A stretch of DNA of 46,636 bases, taken from assembly GCA_964463425.1 (NCBI GenBank), contig CAYXBV010000006.1, forward strand, positions 1 to 46,636. Reading direction: 5' to 3'. Of this stretch, positions 1 through 7,982 are shown piece after piece. A program made the position numbers and the translations under genes. The stretch's first letter is position 1. The number at the start of each line of letters is the position of its first letter. The notes under the pieces are model-generated. The model worked only from the letters and a program-made list of their open reading frames with translations, had not been told where the DNA came from and ran no database searches. The stretch comes from JAHJHG01 sp964463425 (GTDB lineage Bacteria; Patescibacteriota; Microgenomatia; UBA8517).

Positions 1-352
1 GAATCTGTAAGGTCGGAAGACTCGTAAAATAATAAACAATAATCTGCTTAGAAGGAATATTTCTTCGTACGGCTAAATAGTAGTGATCCCTACCCTTTCT
101 TTTTTCTAAAATTCCCATTGTGCCCGCCGTTGGCTCAAATTTTATTTCAAAGTCAATTTTTGCTGATGAAGCAATCTTTAAAAACCCTTCTGCTCCCCAA
201 GTATCTATAATGCTTTGAATCATGTTCCGCTTAAAAATTATTTGCTCCGTTGGTTTTAAGATAATTTTGATAACAAATCCAGCTGTTTTAAGAAGGTAGT
301 GTTGCGTTTTTGTAGAAATATCTTTGTCTGAATATTTAGTTCTACTATTCAT
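1..352 (-). CDS. hypothetical protein, partial (C-terminus outside window)
   Basis: A minus-strand frame starts with ATG at 352 and stays open for 117 codons to the window edge, so the 3' end is missing. It begins MNSRTKYSDKDIS and continues with a basic, mixed alpha/beta-looking sequence (KIILKPTEQ, WGAEGFLKI, KRKGRDHYYLAVRRN). A purine-rich GGGGGA lies just upstream of the ATG and could serve as the ribosome binding site. It is divergent from the SGNH genes that start 62 bases away. No signal peptide or membrane segment is visible in the part seen. I do not recognise the family. That it is coding rests on the uninterrupted frame, the start and the plausible RBS. Confidence 0.6.
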   Translation of the reverse strand, partial: MNSRTKYSDKDISTKTQHYLLKTAGFVIKIILKPTEQIIFKRNMIQSIIDTWGAEGFLKIASSAKIDFEIKFEPTAGTMGILEKRKGRDHYYLAVRRNIPSKQIIVYYFTSLPTLQI

Positions 353-414
353 GTCCCCCATTATATACAAATGTTCTAAAAAGGGTAGTTTGTTGCTAAT
401 GTATACTTAATCGC

Positions 415-1392
415 ATGAAATCTAAGGTCATTATTTGGGTTGCCGCTATTCAGTTAGTGGTTGCCGTTTTTTTAGGCGTCAAAATATACAAAAAAACAAA
501 AATACTGGGAACTAGTGCAATAGTCACTCCAGTTGACAAAAAGGGAATATCTTCTAATCCAGATTCAAAACTTGAAAACTTTTATGAACCCAAACCCAAC
601 AGTGTTGAGCCAGACCATGCCCCTTGGCTTGAAGAGAAAATAGAATACTACATAAACTCTGACGCCCTAAGAGAGGTCCGAGAGTACGAAAATGAGAAGC
701 CTGATTCCACTTTCCGAATTGTAGCTATCGGGGATTCATTTACCTTTGGAGCTTCTGTGCAGCTCGAAGACAATTACCCTAAGCAACTCGAGACTCTATT
801 GAATAATAAGTATGGAGAAAATCAGAATTTTGAAGTAATTAATTTAGGTGTCCGTGGCTACGATATTCAATTCGCCTCAGAGCGATATTTACTAAGAGGC
901 GAAAAATATAATCCAGATTTAATTCTTTGGCTTTTAAGAGGTGATGATTTTTCCCAAATTGAAAATATTATGAGGCCCCTAACCGATCAGTTTTTGGATG
1001 AGTTGCACGCCAAAAATGAATCTGGATATCTTGTTAGCGATGACGGCATTGTTAGTTATCCATGGTACGAAAAAGCCTTAAAAATTATGCATGAAAGTTA
1101 CGATGAGCAAGAAACATTGGATTACCAAACAGCTGTTATGAATAAATTTGGTCGTTACGACAACAAAAAAATAGTCATTCTTACCTATCCGTCTACACAA
1201 GAAAAATATGATCAGCGAATGCGTGAGCTTGCAAAATCAAAAGATAATGTCTATTTCTATGACGGACTTGCCAACCCAAATAAAACAGCAAATGTGCAAC
1301 CGGACGGTCATCCAACTGCAAGGGGTTATACTCTAATGACAAACAGCATGCTTAATTACCTGGAAAAGAACTCATTAATACCATGCAACTAA
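415..1392 (+). CDS. membrane-anchored SGNH/GDSL-type hydrolase, copy 1 of 3
   Basis: 325 aa. Residues ~5-22 form one N-terminal membrane segment, so the catalytic part is predicted to sit outside the cytoplasm. SGNH blocks are visible: GDSFTFG (106-112, nucleophile Ser), NLGVRGYD (143-150) and DGHPT (297-301, Asp/His). Family members hydrolyse or transfer ester groups; in polysaccharide loci they are usually thought to act on O-acyl groups of glycans, so the substrate here is inference. It is first of three tandem paralogues and overlaps the next gene by 10 bases. A -10-like TATACT ends only 7 bases before the ATG and no Shine-Dalgarno is seen, so the mRNA may be leaderless. The C-terminus ends LIPCN, with a Cys shared by all three copies. 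Confidence 0.8.
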   Translation: MKSKVIIWVAAIQLVVAVFLGVKIYKKTKILGTSAIVTPVDKKGISSNPDSKLENFYEPKPNSVEPDHAPWLEEKIEYYINSDALREVREYENEKPDSTFRIVAIGDSFTFGASVQLEDNYPKQLETLLNNKYGENQNFEVINLGVRGYDIQFASERYLLRGEKYNPDLILWLLRGDDFSQIENIMRPLTDQFLDELHAKNESGYLVSDDGIVSYPWYEKALKIMHESYDEQETLDYQTAVMNKFGRYDNKKIVILTYPSTQEKYDQRMRELAKSKDNVYFYDGLANPNKTANVQPDGHPTARGYTLMTNSMLNYLEKNSLIPCN

Positions 1393-2384
1393 GCAAGTCC
1401 AAAAAACGAAAATGCCTCCTTTTCCCTGTTATCATGATTCAGGTGGCAATTGCGCTTTATTTAGGTATAAAAATATACCAAAAACAAATGAAGGTATTGG
1501 GAACCAAAGTTTATGCTCCAATTGAAAAAGAAAGCATTATTGTCAATCCTGACTCTGAGCTTCAGCGCTTCTATGAACCAGCGCCTAACACAATCGAAAA
1601 TGTAAACCCCTGGGTTCCCTATAAAGCAACTTATACAATCAACTCTGATTCATTAAACGAGAGATTTGAATATTCACCCGAAAAGCCCGATAGAACATTT
1701 CGCATAATAACACTTGGCGATTCCTATACTTACGGTCTTTATGTTGACACAGAAAATAACTATTCAGAAAAACTCGAGGACAAACTTAATGACACTTTGT
1801 CATGTAATAATTATGATCAATTTGAAGTTATTAATCTTGGAGTTGGAGGATACGATATTCAATACGCCTCCGAAAGATATAAAATACGTGGACAGAAATA
1901 CAATCCCGACCTTATCATTTGGTTTATTAAAAACGGCGATATGGTTCAATTAAATGAGCGTATGTTAGTAGAAGAGAAAATTATTGCCGCAGAGCTGAAA
2001 AAAACAGGTGAGTTTGATAAATTAGTCAAGAAGGGAAACTTTTATCCTTCTTGGAGCAGGGCTATGCAGAAAGTAATTGACACATACGGAAGAGTTCATT
2101 TATTCAAAACTCAAATGAATTTTCTTGAAAACTTTCGAGATACCTATGTTAACCCTTTATTAATCATCACCTTTCCAAGCACTAACGGCGAATATAAAAG
2201 GGCCCTAGAAGAATTAACTGCGTCACGAGACAATATGACATTCCATGGGAACATTCCGGATATTTATAATATCAACGGAGCGTCATTCCCCAACGACGGT
2301 CACCCCACTATTTTAGGCCACACTATAATTACAGACAATTTATTTGAATATCTAACTAAAGAGGGTTTTATTTCTTGTGAGTAA
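1383..2384 (+). CDS. membrane-anchored SGNH/GDSL-type hydrolase, copy 2 of 3
   Basis: 333 aa paralogue of its neighbours: basic N-terminus, membrane segment ~11-29, LGDSYTYG (nucleophile Ser114), NLGVGGYDIQ, and DGHPT with Asp305 and His307. It overlaps the upstream gene by 10 bases and the downstream one by 8, so the three are almost certainly co-translated. Compared with copy 1 the N-terminus is about seven residues longer (MQLSKSKKRK). The motif FYEP just after the membrane anchor and the terminal Cys (ISCE) are conserved among copies. All catalytic residues are present, so there is no sign that this copy is dead. The substrate is unknown; the setting suggests cell-surface polysaccharide acyl groups. 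Confidence 0.8.
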   Translation: MQLSKSKKRKCLLFPVIMIQVAIALYLGIKIYQKQMKVLGTKVYAPIEKESIIVNPDSELQRFYEPAPNTIENVNPWVPYKATYTINSDSLNERFEYSPEKPDRTFRIITLGDSYTYGLYVDTENNYSEKLEDKLNDTLSCNNYDQFEVINLGVGGYDIQYASERYKIRGQKYNPDLIIWFIKNGDMVQLNERMLVEEKIIAAELKKTGEFDKLVKKGNFYPSWSRAMQKVIDTYGRVHLFKTQMNFLENFRDTYVNPLLIITFPSTNGEYKRALEELTASRDNMTFHGNIPDIYNINGASFPNDGHPTILGHTIITDNLFEYLTKEGFISCE

Positions 2385-3384
2385 TCTTGTAAATAGAACA
2401 ACCCTTTCTCTGAGTATGAAATTAAAAATTATTACTATTGTGTGTTTTCAGTTGGGAATTGTTGTTTTTTTGGGCATAAAAATATTCAAACAAGAAACCA
2501 GCGTATTAGGTGAGACCACATATACACCTATTCACAAAAAAGACGTTATTTTCAATTCTGACTCCAAACTGCAGTTTTTCTATGAGCCAATAGCAAAAAC
2601 AACAGAGGAAGACACACCCCCTCTGTCTGACTTAAAAGTTTATTACACCATCAATTCCGACCACCTCCATGAGCGTTTCGATTACCCCATCAATAAATTG
2701 CCTAATTCGTATAGAATAATGACTCTAGGAGACTCCTTTACTTTTGGTCTTTTTGCAAATACCGCCGAAAACTACCCAGAAAAACTAGAAAGACTTCTAA
2801 GCGAAACTTGCTCCAATAATCAGAAATTCGAGGTAATTAATCTTGGCGTTAGTGGGTACGATATTCAGTATTCTGTAGAAAGATTTCTCCTTCGCGGGCA
2901 AAAATATGAACCAGATATGATCATATTCCTTCTAAAAGAAGATGATTTTATGGATATCGTTGAAATTACAGCACCGATTGTTAGTCTTTATTATGAAGAA
3001 ATGGGACCAGAAAAAATGGATCAATTAGCAGAAGTGGGCAAATGTCCTCACTTGGATAAAGCGTACCATGATTTTAAGGAAAATTATGATAACGACAATA
3101 TCCGAAACTATCAAAAGAAACAACTAGAGAGACTCATCTTAAACTCCAATAGCAAGATTGTTATTCCTGTATGGGCAGAAATGCATAATGAAAACAAACA
3201 AGTTATTAAAAACCTTTCAGAAAAATACCCAGAACGTGTTGAATATTTTGAACTACCGAATTTCTACAAAGAAAACCCTAAAACAAAACAGCCAGACTGG
3301 CACCCTACACCCCTGGGCTACGATCTCATGGCTCAAACAATTTATAAGTATCTCACCAAAGAATCTTTAATCCCCTGTAATTAA
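2377..3384 (+). CDS. membrane-anchored SGNH/GDSL-type hydrolase, copy 3 of 3
   Basis: 335 aa from the GTG at 2377. An in-frame ATG at 2416 (MKLKIITIV) aligns better with the start of copy 1 and may be the true start. Membrane segment ~16-33; LGDSFTFG with Ser120; NLGVSGYDIQ; DWHPT with Asp307 and His309 (Trp replaces the Gly of the other copies). It overlaps copy 2 by 8 bases and meets the convergent carbamoyltransferase gene with a 4-base overlap of the stop codons. The three copies are clearly related but well diverged, which suggests an old tandem expansion with different acceptor sites rather than simple dosage. Confidence 0.8.
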   Translation: MSNLVNRTTLSLSMKLKIITIVCFQLGIVVFLGIKIFKQETSVLGETTYTPIHKKDVIFNSDSKLQFFYEPIAKTTEEDTPPLSDLKVYYTINSDHLHERFDYPINKLPNSYRIMTLGDSFTFGLFANTAENYPEKLERLLSETCSNNQKFEVINLGVSGYDIQYSVERFLLRGQKYEPDMIIFLLKEDDFMDIVEITAPIVSLYYEEMGPEKMDQLAEVGKCPHLDKAYHDFKENYDNDNIRNYQKKQLERLILNSNSKIVIPVWAEMHNENKQVIKNLSEKYPERVEYFELPNFYKENPKTKQPDWHPTPLGYDLMAQTIYKYLTKESLIPCN

Positions 3385-5069
3385 CTTTTGTATATTAAAT
3401 AGTTCCCCATTATCAAATAATCAATTTTTGTTCTCAAAAGGTTTTGAATTGCTTGTTCAGGGCTTTCCACAATTGGTTCCCCTTTTATATTAAAACTTGT
3501 GTTTAAAACACAAGGTATCCCGGTTTTTCTGTAGAACTCTTTAATTAATTTGTAATATCTCCCATTTTCTTTATTGACTGTTTGGATGCGACAAGTTCCA
3601 TCTTTGTGAACAATGGCAGAGATTTCGTTTTTCTTGTCTTCTTTTGTTTGAAAAACAAAATTCATGTAAGGAGAAAAGTGATTTTTTTCGGGAACTTCAA
3701 AATATTCATGCGTTTTTTCTTGCAAAACTGATCCGGCAAATGGTCTAAATTGCTCTCTTCTTTTTGTCTTGTTTACTTCCGTCTTCATAGATCTTGGGCT
3801 TGGTTTAGCCAAAATTGATCTCGAACCTAATGCTCGAGGCCCAAACTCCATTCGACCATCAAACCAGCCAATAATTTTATTACTATTTAACAAGCTAACC
3901 ACTTTCTTAAGCAAATCTTTTTCTTTCTTGTAAAATACGTATTTTAACCCACTCTTCTGAATAGCTTCTTTTATTTGCTCACTTGAATATTCTGACCCCA
4001 AAAGAACATTGAAAACTGCTTTTCTTGGCTTTTTCTTTAAAATACCGTAGTAGACATACAAAGCGGCCCCCATGCTGGTGCCCCCGTCTCCGGCAGGACC
4101 AAAAATAGACACTTTCTTGAATGGTGTATTGTCGTATATCTTCCCGTTTGCCAATGAATTCAGGCCAACACCACCACTAACACAAAGGTTTTTAATCTTG
4201 GTAATTTCAAATAGGTGATTTAGCATTTTAAAATAAATTTCTTCTGATACCTCTTGGGTACTAGCAGCAAGATCCTTATCTCTTTTGGTAAGTTTTTCTC
4301 CTGGCCTTCGTGGTTCTCCAAATAGTTTTTCGAACCTCCTGTTCCACATTTGAAAAGATTCTCTAAAAGAAAAATACCTCATGTTAAGAGCGAAGCTTCC
4401 ATCTTCTTTTACGTCAATCACTTTATATATTTCTTCTTTGTAAATTGGCTTACCATAAGCAGCCAGACCCATTACCTTATATTCGTCGTTGTTTACTCTA
4501 AAACCTAAAAAAGAAGTGAATGTGGAATAAAGTAAGCCCAAAGAACTTGGAAAATCAATCTTCTTAAGTTCAGAGATGGCGTTTCCGTCCCCCTTCCACA
4601 AACCAGTTGTTTGATACTCCCCTGTTCCATCTACGGTCAAAATAGCGGCTTTTTTGTATGAAGTGGTGTAATAAGCCGCCGCGGCGTGAGAAAGATGGTG
4701 TGGGACAAAAAATATTTTTCCCTTAAATCCAAGCTCCTTCTTTATAATATGTTCCACCTTTATCTTACGATTAATCCACTCGGGAATACTTTTAGTAAAG
4801 GGGTTTAACGAAAATGGGTATGTTTCTACAAAAGTTTGCAAAATTCTTTCGAACTTTAGCAAGGGTTTTTCGTAATAAGCAACATAACTTATATCTTTAA
4901 TTGAAATTCCTGCATTTTTTAAACAAAATTCAACTGCTTTAAGGGGGAATTTGTTGTCATGCTTTATGCGACTAAATCTTTCTTCTTCAACAGCACTCAG
5001 TATTTCACCATCTTTTATTAAACAGGCAGCACTATCGTGATAAAAAGATGATATTCCTAAAATATACAT
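3381..5069 (-). CDS. carbamoyltransferase (NodU/CmcH family)
   Basis: 562 aa, the usual length for this family. The N-terminus GISSFYHDSAACLIKDG followed by EEERFSRIKHD is diagnostic. HHLSHAAAAYYTT and TVDGTGE belong to the ASKHA-like core. The C-terminal Carbam_trans_C part shows WFDGRMEFGPRALGSRS and NTSFNIKGEPIVESPEQA. The enzyme makes carbamoyl-adenylate from carbamoyl phosphate and ATP and transfers the carbamoyl group to a hydroxyl of a sugar or other small molecule. It is last in an operon with an SxtJ-like protein and a DUF5989 protein upstream on the same strand (7 bases from the former), a set that recurs in polysaccharide loci. An O-carbamoylated surface glycan is the likely product (inference). 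Confidence 0.9.
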   Translation of the reverse strand: MYILGISSFYHDSAACLIKDGEILSAVEEERFSRIKHDNKFPLKAVEFCLKNAGISIKDISYVAYYEKPLLKFERILQTFVETYPFSLNPFTKSIPEWINRKIKVEHIIKKELGFKGKIFFVPHHLSHAAAAYYTTSYKKAAILTVDGTGEYQTTGLWKGDGNAISELKKIDFPSSLGLLYSTFTSFLGFRVNNDEYKVMGLAAYGKPIYKEEIYKVIDVKEDGSFALNMRYFSFRESFQMWNRRFEKLFGEPRRPGEKLTKRDKDLAASTQEVSEEIYFKMLNHLFEITKIKNLCVSGGVGLNSLANGKIYDNTPFKKVSIFGPAGDGGTSMGAALYVYYGILKKKPRKAVFNVLLGSEYSSEQIKEAIQKSGLKYVFYKKEKDLLKKVVSLLNSNKIIGWFDGRMEFGPRALGSRSILAKPSPRSMKTEVNKTKRREQFRPFAGSVLQEKTHEYFEVPEKNHFSPYMNFVFQTKEDKKNEISAIVHKDGTCRIQTVNKENGRYYKLIKEFYRKTGIPCVLNTSFNIKGEPIVESPEQAIQNLLRTKIDYLIMGNYLIYKS

Positions 5070-5076
5070 ATTGTTT

Positions 5077-5274
5077 TTAGTAAGCAGATTTGAAATAGTC
5101 GCGTTTTAAGCCGCTTCCCTGCCCCTTTTTCCAATAAGATGTGTGTTTTTCTTTTTTGACAAATAGTCTGGATATTTTTAAAAATACAGAAGTTACGCCG
5201 ATGACGAGTAAATAAAACATAGCTAAAACGATGACGATAAAAACCCTGTTAATCTCACTGACTATCTTTTTCAT
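5077..5274 (-). CDS. small membrane protein, SxtJ-like partner of carbamoyltransferase
   Basis: 65 aa from the ATG at 5274 (MKKIVSEINRVFIVIVL). One long hydrophobic stretch (~9-34) is followed by a basic tail ending in WKKGQGSGLKRDYFKSAY. The frame is open further upstream, but that part encodes the DUF5989 gene in another frame. The ATG at 5274 overlaps the upstream stop in an ATGA arrangement, which fixes the start. Its position between a DUF5989 gene and a carbamoyltransferase is the classic place for SxtJ-like proteins, although it is shorter than the usual ~130 aa. The name rests mainly on context. The role is unknown; it may tether or assist the carbamoyltransferase at the membrane. Confidence 0.65.
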   Translation of the reverse strand: MKKIVSEINRVFIVIVLAMFYLLVIGVTSVFLKISRLFVKKEKHTSYWKKGQGSGLKRDYFKSAY

Positions 5275-5423
5275 ATCAGGGGATAAATAAAAATGGGGAC
5301 AGGAGAAATTTGGGCACTGATTATCAACAAGGCAATAATAACCAACGTCAGAATAACTGGAATCAGCCAAATCTTGTCTGACTTAGCAACTAACACTAAT
5401 AATTGTTTAATTGATTCAATCAT
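5271..5423 (-). CDS. DUF5989 family single-pass membrane protein (50 aa)
   Basis: A 50-aa frame from ATG 5423 to TGA 5271. It begins MIESIKQLLVLVAKSDKIWL and ends in SPVPIFIYPLI. The layout matches DUF5989: a short amphipathic N-terminus, a charged K-S-D-K then W-L-P at the membrane boundary, one hydrophobic helix (~18-36), then a segment ending near FIY-L. The stop overlaps the start of the next gene (ATGA), so translation is coupled. Proteins of this family sit beside SxtJ-like and NodU-type carbamoyltransferase genes, exactly as here. Function is unknown. It is easily missed because of its length. Confidence 0.75.
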   Translation of the reverse strand: MIESIKQLLVLVAKSDKIWLIPVILTLVIIALLIISAQISPVPIFIYPLI

Positions 5424-5528
5424 GATTCGATTGCCAACAACAAAATCATTCTACCATTCAATAAACAGAAAATGACAGTCTCGTAATCAAAAGTTACACT
5501 TCTGTCTTACTTAAAATATGATATCCGT

Positions 5529-5805
5529 ATGGCTAAGAAAAAAAAGATAAAAAAATTCCAATCAAACCGAAGACGCAGATATTAACAAAAATAGGTTCGA
5601 TATATATCTGATTGTCAAACTTTCTGCTGATTGCAGCAAGCGTAGCCAGAAATATACATTTAAACGATCTGACCTCGCTGTTGGTGCCCCCATCAGCCTA
5701 GGCACACCCAGTGTTCAGATTTTAGGTACGGTTATGGAAATTAGCGAACAGGAATTTGAAGACAAATACGACTTCCATGGTTTTGTCATTGACAAGATTG
5801 AATAA
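5529..5805 (+). pseudogene. frameshifted gene remnant
   Basis: An ATG at 5529 opens a Lys-rich stretch (MAKKKKIKKFQ) that stops after 18 codons. The +1 frame is open from 5551 to TAA at 5803 and encodes a protein-like sequence (RFDIYLIVKLSADCS, KYTFKRSDLAVGAPISLG, VQILGTVMEISEQEFEDKY) with no convincing start of its own. A shift within the A-rich run around 5536-5555 would join the two into a ~90-aa protein. So it is either a decayed gene, a sequencing indel in poly-A, or slippage. The 3' end overlaps the convergent glycosyltransferase gene by 20 bases. I do not recognise the family. Confidence 0.4.
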
Positions 5806-6904
5806 TCTTTAAAAAAAACTTTTCGTAGACATCAACAATACTTTCCCAACTGTATTTCTGCGTAGCTCTTTGTTTAATACTTTTCCTAAGCACGTCTTGC
5901 TTTTTGTAGTTTTTCTTATCAATCACCCATTTCAACTTTTCTTCTAGGTCTGTTAGTGAACCTATTTTGTAATACATAGCCGCATCGCCTAAAACCTCTT
6001 TATTGGCATGATGATTATTAGACAGTATCAAAGAACCAAAACCCATTGCCTCTACTAAGGATGGGTGTGTGCCGCCAGATCGCTTGGTTTCAACATAAGC
6101 GAGCGCATTTCTTACTACGCTCGCGTAAGAAACTCGTTTTAAAAACCCCGTAAAAACAATGCGCTTATTTTTTTTGCCATCTTTCAAGATTTTCTTTTTG
6201 TATCCACTCTCATTAATATCGTCTCCCACGATAACGCACTTTATTTCTGTATTAAGTTTAGAAAAAGCTTTAATAAGTTCATCTGTATGATTATCTGGAA
6301 CAAATCTTCCTACCCAAACTAAATACTGTCTTCTTTTGAAACCAAATCGTCGCAAAGCCGAATTGCTTGACTTTTTTTCTTTATAAAAACCGTAAGGGAT
6401 GTATTTTGATTTTTTATTAAATTTCTTCTCATAATATTTTTGGATGAACAAAGAGTCTGTAATAATTCTATTAGGCAATATAACGGCTAGGTATTCTGAC
6501 AGAGCAAGATATGTTCTTCCAATTAATCCCCACTTTTCTCTTTTCCAGTCAAGGCCATCTACATTAATAACAGTCTTTGTTCTAAGCAGCCTAGGAAAAA
6601 TACTAAACAAGCTACTACCTACCCCAAAATAACAGATAAGGTCATATCGCTCAAAAAGGACCGCATGTAGAGTGGATAATAAACTGTGAACAAATGTTTC
6701 CCAATTTTTGCTTTTGGGTGCTGGTAGTGTTATCAACTTCACTCCGTTGAGTGTTTTTTTTCCAGAATTTACATATGAATGTCGGCAATACACTGTTACC
6801 TCATGTCCCCTTTTTACCAAATCAGTTGATATTTTTTCGGCAGCAACTTCGAACCCGCTATAAATAACAGGAATACCCCTAATACCGATAAGTGCTATCT
6901 TCAT
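5786..6904 (-). CDS. glycosyltransferase, DUF1972/GT4 (rhamnosyltransferase-like)
   Basis: 372 aa. The start MKIALIGIRGIPVIYSGFE followed by AAEKISTDLVKRGHEVTVYCR is the hallmark of the DUF1972 subgroup of GT-B enzymes, several of which are bacterial rhamnosyltransferases in capsule synthesis. The C-terminal half has the nucleotide-sugar region (VWVGRFVPDNHTDELIKAF, IVGDD) and the E-x7-E-like SGGTHPSLVEAMGFGS. No membrane segments are seen, so a soluble or peripheral cytoplasmic enzyme is expected. It overlaps the upstream glycosyltransferase gene by 4 bases (ATGA), so the pair is co-translated. The donor sugar cannot be told from sequence. Confidence 0.85.
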   Translation of the reverse strand: MKIALIGIRGIPVIYSGFEVAAEKISTDLVKRGHEVTVYCRHSYVNSGKKTLNGVKLITLPAPKSKNWETFVHSLLSTLHAVLFERYDLICYFGVGSSLFSIFPRLLRTKTVINVDGLDWKREKWGLIGRTYLALSEYLAVILPNRIITDSLFIQKYYEKKFNKKSKYIPYGFYKEKKSSNSALRRFGFKRRQYLVWVGRFVPDNHTDELIKAFSKLNTEIKCVIVGDDINESGYKKKILKDGKKNKRIVFTGFLKRVSYASVVRNALAYVETKRSGGTHPSLVEAMGFGSLILSNNHHANKEVLGDAAMYYKIGSLTDLEEKLKWVIDKKNYKKQDVLRKSIKQRATQKYSWESIVDVYEKFFLKIIQSCQ

Positions 6905-7980
6905 CCGTTTTTTAATGCAAACTCATATGCTTTAATTGTTTCTTTAGCTGTTTTCTGCCAACTATATTCTAGGGTTTTTTGACAACCTTTCTCGCTCATT
7001 GTCTTTATCTTCTTTGGGCTTTTAACTAAAGCGCCGATTGCCTTAGCCAGATTATCTGAATTATAAGGGTCAGCAAAAATTGCTGCTTTACCAGCCACCT
7101 CCCTATGAACTGGAATATCAGAAACAATGACTGGCGTTTTGCATTTAAATGCCTCCAATATTGGCAAACCAAAACCCTCATAAAGAGAATAATATATTAA
7201 TACTTCAGCCGCACTATATAAATAAGAAAGATCTTCATCAGATACATCACTGATTATTTTTATATTCGTGCGTTTTATTTTTGTTCTAATGTTGTGTTTT
7301 CCTCCCAATATTACTAACTGCAAATCAGGAAAATTTGGTTTTATTTGTATGTATGCATCGATTACCCTATTAATATTGCGCTTATCATACCTACTATTCA
7401 GTGTAAGTAAATACTGTGATTTTATCCCAAATTTCTTCATTACTCTCTTTTGAGCCGTTTTTTTACTAATCGCTCTAATATTCTTTGTGGCCGCCTCGTG
7501 CGTTACAAATGTTTTTTTTGTGTGTTGGGGATAATAGTGAGCAAGTTCTTTTTTAATAAACTTTGAGGGAACAACTATTGCCGCCGCTCTGTTCATTGAA
7601 ATAGGAAGCAAGCAATTAAAAATCATTTTTTCTCTGACAGAAAAAAAATCAGGGAAACGCTTAAAAGCAAAATCGTGAACCGTTAATATCAATTTAGAGG
7701 AGCCAAAAACTGGACCGACATAGGTTGCATGAATAATGTCTGTGTGTATGCTCTTTGCCAGCTTGGGTAAAGAAAATAAGATTCTAGCGACATTGCCTGT
7801 CCTTTTTTTGATAATAAAAAATTTCTTTAAGCTCTCGCCTGGTATTTGATAATTGCCATTTGCATAAATATTGGTTACCAAATTCTTCTGTTCTATTAAT
7901 GCTAATGAAAGGTTCTCAATGTAACGCTCATTCCCTCCCTCTCCAGTTCCCAACATGTGACCGTCAATTAATACTTTCAT
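6901..7980 (-). CDS. glycosyltransferase family 4 protein
   Basis: 359 aa GT-B enzyme. The N-terminus MKVLIDGHMLGTGEGGNERY carries the acceptor-side loop seen in mannosyltransferase-like GT4 proteins. The C-terminal domain has LVILGGKHNI, SDVSDEDLSYLYSAAEVLIY and EGFGLPILEAFKCKTPVIVSD, the E-x7-E motif that contacts the nucleotide sugar. Full length for the family. It follows the O-antigen ligase-like gene by 2 bases and overlaps the DUF1972 gene by 4, giving a compact three-gene operon. Adds a sugar to a growing surface glycan on the cytoplasmic side; donor and acceptor are unknown. Confidence 0.85.
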   Translation of the reverse strand: MKVLIDGHMLGTGEGGNERYIENLSLALIEQKNLVTNIYANGNYQIPGESLKKFFIIKKRTGNVARILFSLPKLAKSIHTDIIHATYVGPVFGSSKLILTVHDFAFKRFPDFFSVREKMIFNCLLPISMNRAAAIVVPSKFIKKELAHYYPQHTKKTFVTHEAATKNIRAISKKTAQKRVMKKFGIKSQYLLTLNSRYDKRNINRVIDAYIQIKPNFPDLQLVILGGKHNIRTKIKRTNIKIISDVSDEDLSYLYSAAEVLIYYSLYEGFGLPILEAFKCKTPVIVSDIPVHREVAGKAAIFADPYNSDNLAKAIGALVKSPKKIKTMSEKGCQKTLEYSWQKTAKETIKAYEFALKNG

Positions 7981-7982
7981 TT

